A DNA stretch of 64,000 bases from Nocardioides cavernaquae (GCF_003600895.1 NZ_QYRP01000002.1:2728001-2792000), one strand, 5' to 3'. Positions 27,409 through 36,886 are shown, numbered from the stretch's first letter. Translations and numbers: made by a program. Notes: generated from the sequence alone by a model not told the origin.

Positions 27409-28636
27409 CCGTCTGCTGTCGCTCGGGCTCACGCTCGCGACGGTGGCCAGCCTGACCGCGTGCAACCCCTTCGACCGCGCCAAGCTCGAGGCGCCGGCTC
27501 CGGTCGCCCCTGCCATCGACGGTGCGATAGCCGATGCACTCGCCCTTCGTGCCCGGGCGGTCCGCACCCGTGACCAGCCCGAGTTCCTGGACGGCATCGA
27601 CACCGACGAACGTGCGTTCCGGCGCAACCAGTCGCGGCTCTTCGACAACCTCCAGGAGCTTCCGCTCGCGGCATTCGACTACGAGCTCGAGGCGGTCACG
27701 CAGCTCCCCGACGGTCGGGTCGAAGCCGCCCTCACCCAGACCATGCAGCTGCGCGGCTACGACTCCGAGCCGGTGCGGACCCCGAGCCGGTTCATCTTCC
27801 GTGACCTCGACGGACGCTGGGTGCTCGACGCCGACCACGATCGCGCCTTCGACCTGGACCACGACATCAACCTCCAGCCCTGGGAGCTGACCCGCATCGA
27901 GGCAGAGCAGGCGGACGGTGTGCTCGGGATCTTCGACGCCGGCAGCATCGACGCGGCGTACCAGATTCTGCCGGCGGTCTCCGGCGGCATCGCCGACATC
28001 AGTGCCAGGATCCCGCTGCGCTGGTCGAACCGGGTGGTCGTCTACGCGCTGAGCGACATCACGATGATGGCGTCGCTCGATGACCTGCCGGGCGGTGACC
28101 CCGAGCGCCTGGAAGGCGTGGCCTTCGGTGTGCCCGCCGAGGCCGGCACCACCCGTCTGGCAGGCATGCGGTTCATGCTCCACCCGAGAGTGATCGACCA
28201 GGACGACGACCGCCGCGACCGGCTGATCCGCCACGAGCTGACGCACGTCGCCATCGGCACCCGTGACGACCACGTCCCCACCTGGCTCGCCGAAGGCCTG
28301 GCCGAGTGGGTGTCGGTGCAGGCAGTGCCGCGTGCCGAGCGCGAGATCTCCCGGGAGGCGTTCGAGATGGCGCAGGCCGGCATCACGGCGTTGCCCGCCG
28401 ACGAGGACTTCAACGGCGAGCACTCGCAGGCCAACTACGGCATCTCCTGGTACGTCTGCGAGTACGTCTCGCGACGGTTCGGCCCGGAGACCGTGTGGCG
28501 GCTCCTCGCGGAGATGGACAAGGGCACCGGGACGCCCGAGGCGGACCAGGACAAGGTGCTGCTCGCGGTCCTCGGGATGCGCGGCGACGAGCTCGCCGCC
28601 GCGGCTGGCCGTCAGATAGTGCGCACGTTCAGCTGA
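27389..28636 (+). CDS. Lipoprotein zinc metallopeptidase (gluzincin-like)
   Basis: A 415-residue predicted lipoprotein with signal peptide [15 protein letters not shown] and lipobox Cys at about residue 25. The zinc motif [10 protein letters not shown] (HExxH) is followed about 20 residues later by [12 protein letters not shown], whose Glu fits the third ligand of gluzincin 'peptidase_MA-like' proteins. It would act on the outer face of the membrane; the substrate is unknown. The ATG lies inside the 3' end of dxs, overlapping by 20 bases in another frame, so it may be co-translated with dxs. No ribosome-binding site stands out. Confidence 0.82.
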   Translation: MRNGSADRLLSLGLTLATVASLTACNPFDRAKLEAPAPVAPAIDGAIADALALRARAVRTRDQPEFLDGIDTDERAFRRNQSRLFDNLQELPLAAFDYELEAVTQLPDGRVEAALTQTMQLRGYDSEPVRTPSRFIFRDLDGRWVLDADHDRAFDLDHDINLQPWELTRIEAEQADGVLGIFDAGSIDAAYQILPAVSGGIADISARIPLRWSNRVVVYALSDITMMASLDDLPGGDPERLEGVAFGVPAEAGTTRLAGMRFMLHPRVIDQDDDRRDRLIRHELTHVAIGTRDDHVPTWLAEGLAEWVSVQAVPRAEREISREAFEMAQAGITALPADEDFNGEHSQANYGISWYVCEYVSRRFGPETVWRLLAEMDKGTGTPEADQDKVLLAVLGMRGDELAAAAGRQIVRTFS

Positions 28637-28648
28637 CAGGCCATCCGC

Positions 28649-28654
28649 TAGCGT
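28649..28654 (+). promoter_or_regulatory. Leaderless or near-leaderless -10 for the amino acid transporter
   Basis: TAGCGT ends 8 bases before the ATG at 28663. Confidence 0.45.
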
Positions 28655-28662
28655 TCGACGCC

Positions 28663-30153
28663 ATGAACGTGTTTCGCACCAAGTCCGTCGAAGCGTCGAT
28701 CGCGGAGACCGTCGAACCCGAGCACCAGCTCCGTCGCACGCTGACCGCTCTCGACCTCACCGTCTTCGGTGTGGGCGTCGTCATCGGCGCCGGCATCTTC
28801 ACGCTGACCGGACGGGTGGCCGCGCAGTACGCCGGCCCGGGGGTCGTGTTCTCGTTCGCGATCGCGGCATTCTGCTGTGCGCTCGCGGCGCTCTGCTACG
28901 CCGAGTTCGCCTCGGCCGTGCCCGTCGCCGGCTCGGCGTACACGTTCTCCTATGCGACGCTGGGCGAGCTGGTGGCCTGGATCATCGGCTGGGACCTCCT
29001 CCTCGAGCTCCTGCTCGGCGCAAGCGTCGTGGCGCAGGGCTGGAGCAGCTACTTCGTGGCGCTGCTCGGCGAGCTCGGTGCGACCTGGCCGGCCGGGATC
29101 GGTCCGGGGTCGGACTTCAACCTCGCGGCGTTCCTCATGGTGGCGCTGATCGGTGCCCTGGTCTGCTACGGCATCAAGGAGAGCCTCCGCGTCAACCTGG
29201 TCCTGGTCGGGCTGAAGCTCTTCGTCGTCCTCTTCGTGATCGTGGCCGGCATCGGCTTCATCGACAAGGACAACTACTCGCCGTTCGTCCCGGACGCCGC
29301 GGGCAGCGTCGGCGCGGCTGGTAGCTGGCTCCACGCCCCGCTCGTGCAGACCCTCTTCGGGATCGAGCCGCAGGTCTTCGGCATTCTCGGGATCGTCTCG
29401 GCAGCCTCGGTGGTCTTCTTCGCCTACATCGGATTCGACGTCGTCGCGACCACCGCCGAGGAGGCGCGCAACCCCCAGCGCGACCTGCCGGTCGGGATCC
29501 TCGGGTCACTGGCCATCTGCACGGTCCTGTACGTCGCGGTCGCGCTGGTGATCACCGGGATGGTGCCGTACGACGAGATCAACCCTGACGCCGCGTTGGC
29601 CAACGCCTTCCTGGAGCACGGCAAGGACGGCTACGCCACGCTCATCTCCGCGGGTGCTGTCGCCGGTCTCACGACCGTGGTGATGACCCTCATGATCGGT
29701 GCGGTCCGGGTCGTGTTCGCGATGAGCCGCGATGGTCTGCTGCCCGAGAGCCTCGCGCGCGTGACTGCCCGCACCGGTACGCCGCTGCGCACCAGCGTCG
29801 GCATCACCGTCCTCGTGGCGCTGGTCGCATCGTTGACGCCGATCGGCAAGCTCGAGGAGATGGTCAACATCGGCACCCTCTCGGCGTTCGCCCTGGTGTC
29901 GCTCGCGGTGCCGGTGCTCCGACGTACCCGTCCCGACCTGCCGCGATCGTTCAGGGTGCCGCTCTCGCCGGTGCTCCCGGTCGCCTCGGCCCTGGTCTGC
30001 CTGTACCTGATGCTGAACCTGAGTGCCGAGACCTGGCTGCGTTTCCTGGTGTGGATGCTGGTCGGCTTCGCGATCTACTTCGGCTACGGCTATCGCAACA
30101 GCCGCGTCGGGACGACGAACGAGGCTGCCGCCGACGCCCATCTCGGGCAGTAG
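28663..30153 (+). CDS. Cationic amino acid transporter-type APC permease
   Basis: A 496-residue amino acid/polyamine permease with 12-14 hydrophobic helices. The first helix VFGVGVVIGAGIFTLTGRVA carries the GxGIF substrate motif, and PVAGSAYTFSYATLGELVAWIIGWDL plus FFAYIGFDVVATTAEEARNPQRDLP are typical of the CAT (SLC7-like) subfamily for arginine, lysine or ornithine. Specificity is inferred from the subfamily. The gene is monocistronic, with a strong hairpin directly after it and a -10 8 bases before the ATG. Confidence 0.9.
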   Translation: MNVFRTKSVEASIAETVEPEHQLRRTLTALDLTVFGVGVVIGAGIFTLTGRVAAQYAGPGVVFSFAIAAFCCALAALCYAEFASAVPVAGSAYTFSYATLGELVAWIIGWDLLLELLLGASVVAQGWSSYFVALLGELGATWPAGIGPGSDFNLAAFLMVALIGALVCYGIKESLRVNLVLVGLKLFVVLFVIVAGIGFIDKDNYSPFVPDAAGSVGAAGSWLHAPLVQTLFGIEPQVFGILGIVSAASVVFFAYIGFDVVATTAEEARNPQRDLPVGILGSLAICTVLYVAVALVITGMVPYDEINPDAALANAFLEHGKDGYATLISAGAVAGLTTVVMTLMIGAVRVVFAMSRDGLLPESLARVTARTGTPLRTSVGITVLVALVASLTPIGKLEEMVNIGTLSAFALVSLAVPVLRRTRPDLPRSFRVPLSPVLPVASALVCLYLMLNLSAETWLRFLVWMLVGFAIYFGYGYRNSRVGTTNEAAADAHLGQ

Positions 30154-30166
30154 GTCTCGGACGCCG

Positions 30167-30203
30167 AACGGCGCCGGACCCCCTTGCGGGGACCGGCGCC
30201 GTT
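30167..30203. terminator. Bidirectional terminator between APC permease and fadB
   Basis: AACGGCGCCGG-A-CCCC pairs with GGGG-A-CCGGCGCCGTT around a CTTGC-type loop: a 15-bp stem with one internal mismatch between convergent genes. Confidence 0.75.
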
Positions 30204-30221
30204 GACGTTGGAGCGGACAGA

Positions 30222-32309
30222 TCAGTGGAACTTCTTGCCCGTGACCTTCTCGGAGACACCCTCGCGGTCGAGCAGCTTGGTGATGCCGCCGTTCCAGAAG
30301 GTGAAGCCTGCGCCCATGATCATCGCGAGGTCGATGTCCTCGGGAGCCGAGGCGACGCCCTCGTCGAGCATCAGGCGGATCTCGTCAGCCAGCGCCTCGA
30401 GGACCTGGCCGCGGACCTCGTCGGTGCTCTTGACGACCGGGTTCTCCGGGAGGGTGACCAGCGCGGCGACCTCGGGGGCCACCTCGCCGTCGGCGCCGTA
30501 CCAGGAGCCGATCTTCGCCTCGACGACCTTCTTGAGGTTCTCCGACACGTACATGCGGTCGGGGAAGGCCCGGTTGAGGGTCTCGTTGTTGTGCAGCGCG
30601 ATGGCCGGACCGACCAGGCCGAGGAGCACGAACGGCGGCATCGGGGCGAGACCGGCGAAGGCCGCGTCCGCGTCCTTGACCGGAGTGCCCTCGTCGACGA
30701 CCTTCGCGACCTCACCCATGAACCTGCCCAGGAGGCGGTTCACGATGAAGGACGGCGAGTCCTTCACCAGGATCGAGGTCTTGCCGAGGCCCCGCGAGGT
30801 GGCGAACGCCGTGGCGAGCGCCTCGTCGGAGGTGGTCTCGCCCTTGATGATCTCGACGAGCGGCATGATCGCGACCGGGTTGAAGAAGTGGAAGCCCACG
30901 ACCCGCTCCGGGTGCTCCAGGTCGGCCGCCATCTCGGTGATGGAGAGCGACGAGGTGTTGGTCGCGAAGACGGCGTGAGCCGGAGCGACCTTCTCGGCGT
31001 TGCCGAAGACGGTCTTCTTGACGCCCATCTCCTCGAAGACGGCCTCGATGATGAAGTCGGCGTCGCCGAAGGCCTTGGCGTAGTCGACCTCCGCGGTGAC
31101 CAGCGCCTTGAGGCGGTTGGCCCCGTCGGTGGTCAGGCGGCCCTTGGCCACGAGCTTGTCGATCTCGCCGTGGACGTAGGCGACACCCTTGTCCGCGCGC
31201 TCCTGGTCGAGGTCGGTGAGGACCACCGGGACCTTGAGGCGACGGACGAACAGCAGCGCGAACTGCGAGGCCATCAGGCCGGCGCCGATGATGCCGACCT
31301 TGGTGACCTTGCGGGCCAGGGCCTTGTCGGGCGCACCGGCAGGGCGCTTGGCGCGCTTCTGGGTCAGGTCGAACGAGTAGAGGCTCGCGTCGAGCTCCGG
31401 CGTTGCCGCCATGTCGACCAGTGCCTGGTCCTCGAGCGCGAAGCCCTCGGCCTTGGTGTTGGTCTTGGCGGCCTCGATCAGGTCGAGCAGGCGGGTCGCG
31501 GCGACGGACTTGCCGCCGGTCTTGCCTGCGGCGACCATGCGGCCCCAGCCCACGGCGTCGTCCCAGGCCTTGCCACGGTCCACCTCGGGACGCTCGACGG
31601 TGACGTCGCCCGTGAGGACCCGAGAGGCCCACAGCAGCGACTGCTCGAGGTAGTCGGCACCGGTGAAGATGGCGTCGGCGAGACCCAGGTCGAAGACCTC
31701 GGTGCCCTTGAGGACCTTGCCCTGGTTGAGGGGGTTCTCCAGCGCGACCTTGACCGCGGTGCCGGCACCGACGAGGTTCGGCACGAGCCAGGCGCCGCCC
31801 CAGCCGGGGACCAGGCCGAGCATGACCTCGGGCAGACCGGCGGCCGGGATCGAGTCGAGCACGGTGCGGTAGTCGCAGTTCAGCGCGACCTCGAAGCCGC
31901 CTCCGAGGGCGAGGCCGTTGATGAAGCCGAAGGACTTCTTGCCACCGACCGCGGAGTCCAGCTTGCCGAAGACGAAGTGGCCGAGCTCGGCGATCGTGCG
32001 GATGGCCTCCACCGAACCGGCCGAGCGGAGCGCGGTCAGGTCGGCGCCGGCGGCAAGGATGAACGGCTTGCCCGTGACGCCGATCGAGGTGATCTCGTCG
32101 TCGGCCAGCGCCGCGTCGATCGCCTTGTTGAGCTCGACGAGCGAGCCGGGGCCGAAGGTGTTCGGCTTGGTGTGGTCGAAGCCGTTGTCCAGGGTGATCA
32201 GGCCCATCACGCCCGCGGCACCCGGCAGGGTGACCTTGCGGAGCTTGGCCTGGGTGATGACCTCGGCGTCGCTGATGAGCGCCTCGGCGCGGGTGATGAC
32301 GTCGCTCAC
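30222..32309 (-). CDS. fadB: Fatty acid oxidation multifunctional protein (enoyl-CoA hydratase / 3-hydroxyacyl-CoA dehydrogenase)
   Basis: A 695-residue bifunctional beta-oxidation enzyme. The N-terminal crotonase domain (about 1-280) includes FILAAGADLTALR and INGLALGGGFEVALNCDYRT (oxyanion-hole Gly region). The C-terminal 3-hydroxyacyl-CoA dehydrogenase starts at VTKVGIIGAGLMASQFA (NAD motif), with FATNTSSLSI, VVGFHFFNPVAIMPLVEI (catalytic His) and FIVNRLLGRF. It hydrates trans-2-enoyl-CoA and oxidises L-3-hydroxyacyl-CoA. The GTG at 32309 overlaps the thiolase stop by four bases, giving an operon fadA-fadB in that order, like Rv0859-Rv0860. Confidence 0.94.
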   Translation of the reverse strand: MSDVITRAEALISDAEVITQAKLRKVTLPGAAGVMGLITLDNGFDHTKPNTFGPGSLVELNKAIDAALADDEITSIGVTGKPFILAAGADLTALRSAGSVEAIRTIAELGHFVFGKLDSAVGGKKSFGFINGLALGGGFEVALNCDYRTVLDSIPAAGLPEVMLGLVPGWGGAWLVPNLVGAGTAVKVALENPLNQGKVLKGTEVFDLGLADAIFTGADYLEQSLLWASRVLTGDVTVERPEVDRGKAWDDAVGWGRMVAAGKTGGKSVAATRLLDLIEAAKTNTKAEGFALEDQALVDMAATPELDASLYSFDLTQKRAKRPAGAPDKALARKVTKVGIIGAGLMASQFALLFVRRLKVPVVLTDLDQERADKGVAYVHGEIDKLVAKGRLTTDGANRLKALVTAEVDYAKAFGDADFIIEAVFEEMGVKKTVFGNAEKVAPAHAVFATNTSSLSITEMAADLEHPERVVGFHFFNPVAIMPLVEIIKGETTSDEALATAFATSRGLGKTSILVKDSPSFIVNRLLGRFMGEVAKVVDEGTPVKDADAAFAGLAPMPPFVLLGLVGPAIALHNNETLNRAFPDRMYVSENLKKVVEAKIGSWYGADGEVAPEVAALVTLPENPVVKSTDEVRGQVLEALADEIRLMLDEGVASAPEDIDLAMIMGAGFTFWNGGITKLLDREGVSEKVTGKKFH

Positions 32310-33517
32310 TTGGCGTCCCCTTCGGTCGTGCCGTTCCAGTTCGGGTTCTCCCAGACGATGGTGCCGCCCATGCCGAGGCCGACACACATGGTCGTGATGC
32401 CGTAGCGCTTCGACGGGTCCTGGGCGAACTGCGTGGCCAGCTGGTTCATCAGGCGCACGCCCGAGGAGGCCAGCGGGTGGCCGAACGCGATGGCGCCACC
32501 GAACGGGTTGACGCGCGCGTCGTCGTCGGCGATGCCGTAGTGGTCGAGCAGCGAGAGCACCTGGACCGCGAAGGCCTCGTTGATCTCGAAGGCGTCGATG
32601 TCGTCGATGGTGAGGCCGGCGTTGGCCAGCGCCTTCTCCGTCGACGGGATCGGGCCGGCACCCATGAACTCGGCCTCGACTCCCGCGAAGGCGTAGGAGA
32701 CCAGGCGCATCTTGGGCTCGAGGCCCAGCTCGAGGGCGACGTCCTCGGCGGCGAGCAGGCACGCGGTCGCGCCGTCGTTGATGCCGGCCGCGTTGCCCGC
32801 GGTGACCCGTCCGTGCGAGCGGAACGGGGTCTTCAGCGAACCGAGCGACTCCATGGTCGTCTGCGGGCGCATCGGCTCGTCGGTGGTGGCCAGGCCCCAG
32901 CCGGCGTCGGCCGAGCGGGTCGCGACCGGCACCAGGTCGGGCTGGATCAGTCCGGCCTCGTACGCCGCGGCGGCCTTGGTCTGCGAGGCGACGGCGTAGG
33001 CGTCGCAACGCTCCTTGGTGATCGCCGGGTAGCGGTCGTGCAGGTTCTCCGCGGTGTTGCCCATGGCGAGCGCCTCGGGATCCACGATCTTCTCCGAGAT
33101 GATCCGCGGGTTCGGGTCGACGCCCTCGCCCATCGGGTGGCGGCCCATGTGCTCGACGCCGCCGGCGATGACGACGTCGTACGAGCCGAAGGCGATGCCG
33201 CCGGCAGTCGTGGTGACGGCGGTCAGGGCGCCGGCGCACATGCGGTCGATGGCGAAGCCGGGCACCGAGTTCGGCAGGCCGGAGAGCATCGCCGCGGTGC
33301 GGCCGATGGTCAGGCCCTGGTCGCCGATCTGGGTGGTCGCGGCGATCGCGACCTCGGACACACGCTCAGGCGGAAGGTTCGGGTTGCGACGCATGAGCTC
33401 GCGGATGCACTTGATGACGAGGTCATCGGCGCGGGTCTCGGCGTACTGGCCCTTGGACCTGCCGAACGGAGTGCGTACGCCGTCTACGAAGACGACGTCG
33501 CGCAGCTGTCGGGACAA
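32306..33517 (-). CDS. fadA: Acetyl-CoA acyltransferase (thiolase) of the beta-oxidation pair
   Basis: A 403-residue thiolase that cleaves 3-ketoacyl-CoA with CoA. The nucleophile is Cys94 in DRMCAGALTA; the other active-site motifs are NEAFAVQ, GHPLASSG (His) and CVGLGMGG (second Cys). It precedes fadB, overlapping by four bases, and the two proteins probably form the trifunctional complex. A possible promoter (TAGCAT, minus strand 33559-33554) and operator lie about 40 bases upstream, and GAGGAG serves as ribosome-binding site. Confidence 0.95.
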   Translation of the reverse strand: MSRQLRDVVFVDGVRTPFGRSKGQYAETRADDLVIKCIRELMRRNPNLPPERVSEVAIAATTQIGDQGLTIGRTAAMLSGLPNSVPGFAIDRMCAGALTAVTTTAGGIAFGSYDVVIAGGVEHMGRHPMGEGVDPNPRIISEKIVDPEALAMGNTAENLHDRYPAITKERCDAYAVASQTKAAAAYEAGLIQPDLVPVATRSADAGWGLATTDEPMRPQTTMESLGSLKTPFRSHGRVTAGNAAGINDGATACLLAAEDVALELGLEPKMRLVSYAFAGVEAEFMGAGPIPSTEKALANAGLTIDDIDAFEINEAFAVQVLSLLDHYGIADDDARVNPFGGAIAFGHPLASSGVRLMNQLATQFAQDPSKRYGITTMCVGLGMGGTIVWENPNWNGTTEGDAK

Positions 33518-33553
33518 CGGGATCTCCTCGAAGGTTCGTGGATGTTCGGAGCC

Positions 33554-33569
33554 ATGCTACTCACGAGTA
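33554..33569 (-). promoter_or_regulatory. Candidate promoter and operator for fadA-fadB
   Basis: TACTC-AC-GAGTA is a 5-bp inverted repeat at 33558-33569 that overlaps a minus-strand -10 hexamer TAGCAT (33559-33554). Position suits control by a fatty acid-responsive repressor; no -35 is clear. Confidence 0.4.
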
Positions 33570-33665
33570 ACCAAGAAGGGGAGGGTCGGGTCGCGTGGTC
33601 CTGGCCACTAGGCTCAGACCGGAATCGCCGCGAGGCGAACGGGTTCGACGAAAGGTGGGAGTGCG

Positions 33666-34586
33666 GTGGCGAAGTCAGCCCGGTTCGTGCACATCGTGGA
33701 CGACGTGACCGGCCTCGAGGAGGGCGCGGATCTCGTGCTCGTCGTGGCGCTGCACGGGTTCCTCGATGCCGGCAACGGGGGAGCGCTCGCCGTTGACCAC
33801 CTGGAGCGCGGCGGGGTCGGTCCGGTCGTGGCGACCTTCGACGTCGACGCGTTCCACGACTACCGCGCCCGTCGGCCCGCGATCTCCTTCATCGAGGACC
33901 ACTACGAGTCCTATGACGCTCCGCGCCTGGTGGTCCGGGTCCAGAAGGACCAGGTCGGTCGACCGTTCCTGCTGCTCTCCGGCCCGGAGCCGGACAACCA
34001 CTGGGAGGCGTTCGTCGACGGGGTCCGCTCGGTCGTCGACCGCTTCTCCGTGCGGCTCGTCGTGTCGATGGGGTCCGTGCCGATGGCCGTGCCGCACTCG
34101 CGCCCGCTCGCGGTGACCCAGCACGCCAACCGCCGGGAGCTCCTGCGCCGCACGAACTCCTGGCGGGGCGAGCTCCGGATCCCGTCCTCGGCGCAGTCCC
34201 TGCTCGAGGTGCGGCTGGGGGAGAGCGGCCATGACATGACCGGCTACGTCGCCCACGTGCCGCACTACCTCGCCCAGTTCGACCACCCCGACGCGGCCCG
34301 TGTGCTGCTCGAGGGCGTGGAGGACTCCGCCGACCTCTCCTTCGACCTCGACCCGGTCAAGCTCGCCGCCGAGCGTCGCGCGGCCGAGGTCGCGGCGTAC
34401 CTCGAGGAGAACCCCGAGGTCGCCGACGTCGTGAACGGCCTCGAGCAGCAGTACGACGCGTTCCAGCGCGCCGAGGAGCAGGGTGGGCTGCTCGCACCCA
34501 ACGAGCCGATCCCGACAGGGGACGAGCTCGGCGAGCAGTTCGAGCAGTTCCTGGCCGGACTCGATGGACCCGAAGGGACCGACTGA
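33666..34586 (+). CDS. PAC2 family (proteasome assembly chaperone-like) protein
   Basis: A 306-residue actinobacterial PAC2-domain protein. The core runs DLVLVVALHGFLDAGNGGALAV at the N-terminus, FDVDAFHDYRARRP, then VVSMGSVPMAVPHSRPLAVTQHA; the C-terminal 70 residues are acidic and predicted helical (VVNGLEQQYDAFQRAEEQ). Mycobacterial relatives occur near proteasome or ATP-grasp genes, but the biochemical role is unknown. The GTG start has AGGTGGGAG upstream, and TAGGCT at 33609-33614 is a likely -10 giving a leader of about 45 bases. It overlaps tesB by one base (TGATG). Confidence 0.83.
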   Translation: MAKSARFVHIVDDVTGLEEGADLVLVVALHGFLDAGNGGALAVDHLERGGVGPVVATFDVDAFHDYRARRPAISFIEDHYESYDAPRLVVRVQKDQVGRPFLLLSGPEPDNHWEAFVDGVRSVVDRFSVRLVVSMGSVPMAVPHSRPLAVTQHANRRELLRRTNSWRGELRIPSSAQSLLEVRLGESGHDMTGYVAHVPHYLAQFDHPDAARVLLEGVEDSADLSFDLDPVKLAAERRAAEVAAYLEENPEVADVVNGLEQQYDAFQRAEEQGGLLAPNEPIPTGDELGEQFEQFLAGLDGPEGTD

Positions 34587-35452
34587 TGCCCACCTCCGTC
34601 GAAGAGCTCGTTGACCTGCTCGACCTCGAGACCATCGACGTCAACCTGTTCCGGGGACGCCAGCCGATCACGTTCCTGCAGCGGGTGTTCGGTGGCCAGG
34701 TCGCGGGTCAGGCCCTGACCGCGGCTTCACGGACCGCGCCGGAGGGCATGGATGTGCACTCGCTGCACAGCTATTTCCTGCGGCCGGGCGACCCCAACGT
34801 GCCGATCATCTACGACGTCGAGCGCCTCCGTGACGGCTCCTCGTTCGCCACCCGCCGGGTGGAGGCGCGCCAGCATGGGCGGGCGATCTACTACCAGACG
34901 GTCAGCTTCCAGCGGCCCGAGCCGGGCATCGAGCACCAGGACGTCATGCCCGAGGTGCTCTCGGTGGAGGACGCTCCGGACGTGCTCGACCTACTGCGCG
35001 AGCGGGCTCCCGGTGCGGTCCGTGTCTGGGAGCAGGAGTGGGGGATCCTCGACGTCCGCCATGCCGGCCAGACCGGTCCGGGAGGAGGTTTGCCGGCGGA
35101 CGAGCACCCGTCACGGTCGCGGTTCTGGGTGCGCGTGTCCGGCCCGCTGCCCGATGACGAGATCGTGCAGAAGGCAGCCCTGACCTACTTCTCGGACGTC
35201 ACCCTCCTCGGCACGGCGCTCATCGCCCATGGACTGCGGTTCTCCGACCCCGGTGTGATGGCGGCCTCCCTCGACCACACGGTCTGGTTCCACCGCCCGT
35301 TCCGGGCTGACGAGTGGCTGCTCTACGACCAGGTCTCGCCATCGGCCCAGGGTGGCCGAGGCCTCGCGATCGGGCGCCTGTTCACCGAGTCCGGCGTGCT
35401 GGTAGCGACTGCGGCCCAGGAGGGCGTGGTCCGCTACAACCCGCCTGCCTGA
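34586..35452 (+). CDS. tesB: Acyl-CoA thioesterase II
   Basis: A 288-residue double-hotdog thioesterase that hydrolyses acyl-CoA to free fatty acid and CoA. It starts VEELVDLLDLETIDVNLFRG as in TesB, has GGQVAGQALTAASRT and SLHSYFLRPGDPNVPIIYDV in the first hotdog, and YFSDVTLLGTAL (catalytic Asp region), SLDHTVWFHRPFRADEWLLY and GLAIGRLFTESG in the second. It is coupled to the PAC2 gene. Proximity to fadAB fits regulation of acyl-CoA pools. Confidence 0.94.
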   Translation: MPTSVEELVDLLDLETIDVNLFRGRQPITFLQRVFGGQVAGQALTAASRTAPEGMDVHSLHSYFLRPGDPNVPIIYDVERLRDGSSFATRRVEARQHGRAIYYQTVSFQRPEPGIEHQDVMPEVLSVEDAPDVLDLLRERAPGAVRVWEQEWGILDVRHAGQTGPGGGLPADEHPSRSRFWVRVSGPLPDDEIVQKAALTYFSDVTLLGTALIAHGLRFSDPGVMAASLDHTVWFHRPFRADEWLLYDQVSPSAQGGRGLAIGRLFTESGVLVATAAQEGVVRYNPPA

Positions 35453-35608
35453 CCAGCTCTGCGCGCGGTGGTTAGCACGCAACTTCTGAAAATCAGTGCA
35501 GGCGCGCCGTGATTGTGGTTTCTTGTGTCTATCCCTGTGGCTGGGGGCCATTCACGATTCGGGAGTGACTGGAGTGATTCCGGCCGTTTCCTGATCCGGA
35601 GGATGGAC

Positions 35609-36811
35609 ATGCGCGCCCGACGAACCGCACCCGCAGCGGTTGCAGCAGCAATCGTCCTGCTCAGCGCGAGCGTGGCGGTCGCGGCTCCTGCGACAGCGTT
35701 CGAGATGCCCTTTCCGTGCGGTCAGACCTGGACGGGCACGACGTACGCGAAGCACAGCCCGAACCCGAACTCCATTGACTGGAACCGTGCCGATGACGTG
35801 GACGACGCCGTCGTGGCAGCGGCGCCGGGCACCGTCAGCGTGGCGCAGGCGGTGGACAAGGGCGGCTACGGCAAGTACGTCGTCATCGAGCACCCGAACG
35901 GCGAGAAGTCGCTCTACGCCCACCTGAACCGCCTCCTCGTGACGGCGGGACAGCGCATCGACCAGGCCCAGCAGATCGGCGCCGTCGGCAGCACGGGGAG
36001 CTCGACCGGCGCACACCTGCACTTCGAGGAGCGGGTCGGCGGTTCGACCGTCGCGGCGTACTTCCACGGCGTGAAGTACGCCGTCGGCAAGGCGCAGGCG
36101 TCGGCCAACTGCGTCGACACGCCCCTTGCGCCCGACTGGAACGGCGACAAGGTGGCACAGCCGACGGTGTTCCGTCGCGGCAACCCCGCGAGCTTCCAGG
36201 TCCACCGGCCGGGCACAACTCCGCAGGTGGTCAGCTTCGGCGGAGCCACCGACGAGCCTGTCGTCGGCGACTGGGACGGCAACGGCACCATCAATCCGGG
36301 AGTGCGCACGCCGGCTACGCGGAAGTTCACGCTGCGCTCGCCCGGGACGGGGACGATCGGCATCGTCTTCGGATCGCTGACGGACCGACCCGTCGCGGGC
36401 AACTGGGACGGCACGCGGGCATCGGAGGTCGGTGTCTGGAGCTCCGCGTCGGCGACCTTCCACCTTCGCCTGTCGACGGGCGCCGTGAGCAGGATCGTGC
36501 TCGGGGACGCCAACGACCTTCCCGTCACCGGCGACTGGGACGCCGACGGCGTGACCGACCTCGGCGTCTACGACCAGGCCACGTCGACGTTCACACTGCG
36601 TCGCGTCGACGACGAGGGCATCGTCTGGACCGCCCAGGTCACCTACGGGGCACCCGGTGACCTCCCGGTCACCGGTGACTGGGACGGCAACGGACGCACG
36701 GACCTCGGCACCTGGACGCCGCTGACGGCGACCTTCAACCGCCGGATCGCGACCGCGCCCACCGCGGCGGCCCGGACGACGACGACGCTGCAGTTCGGGC
36801 GACACCGCTGA
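35609..36811 (+). CDS. Secreted M23 peptidase with C-terminal DWDGNG repeats
   Basis: A 400-residue exported protein with signal peptide ending near ATAFE (about residue 31). An M23/LytM-type peptidase domain (about 35-165) has KHSPNPNSIDW with the zinc His and Asp, and GAHLHFEE with the HxH pair. The rest is five imperfect repeats of about 50 residues built on [GDN]WD[GA]xGxxxxGV followed by a Phe-x-Leu/Arg strand, like calcium-binding VCBS/FG-GAP-type repeats. It probably cleaves peptidoglycan cross-links in the wall. Start chosen at 35609, 6 bases after GGAGG; an ATG 6 bases upstream is inside that spacing. Confidence 0.87.
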   Translation: MRARRTAPAAVAAAIVLLSASVAVAAPATAFEMPFPCGQTWTGTTYAKHSPNPNSIDWNRADDVDDAVVAAAPGTVSVAQAVDKGGYGKYVVIEHPNGEKSLYAHLNRLLVTAGQRIDQAQQIGAVGSTGSSTGAHLHFEERVGGSTVAAYFHGVKYAVGKAQASANCVDTPLAPDWNGDKVAQPTVFRRGNPASFQVHRPGTTPQVVSFGGATDEPVVGDWDGNGTINPGVRTPATRKFTLRSPGTGTIGIVFGSLTDRPVAGNWDGTRASEVGVWSSASATFHLRLSTGAVSRIVLGDANDLPVTGDWDADGVTDLGVYDQATSTFTLRRVDDEGIVWTAQVTYGAPGDLPVTGDWDGNGRTDLGTWTPLTATFNRRIATAPTAAARTTTTLQFGRHR

Positions 36812-36836
36812 AGCACTCCGGCGCCCCCGCAAACGC

Positions 36837-36879
36837 AGGACCGGCCGCAGCTCCCCTGGGAGGAGCTGCGACCGGTCCT
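36837..36879. terminator. Bidirectional terminator after the M23 peptidase
   Basis: An 18-bp stem with one mismatch (AGGACCGGCCGCAGCTCC against its near complement) and a 7-base loop lies between the convergent peptidase and MaoC-type hydratase genes. Confidence 0.75.
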
Positions 36880-36886
36880 GGTTCGT

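Noticed and set aside
24610..27648. About 1000-codon open frame opposite dxs and the small genes before it
   Set aside because: Mirror of real genes; composition is typical of antisense GC-rich frames and no start signal or family motif is seen.
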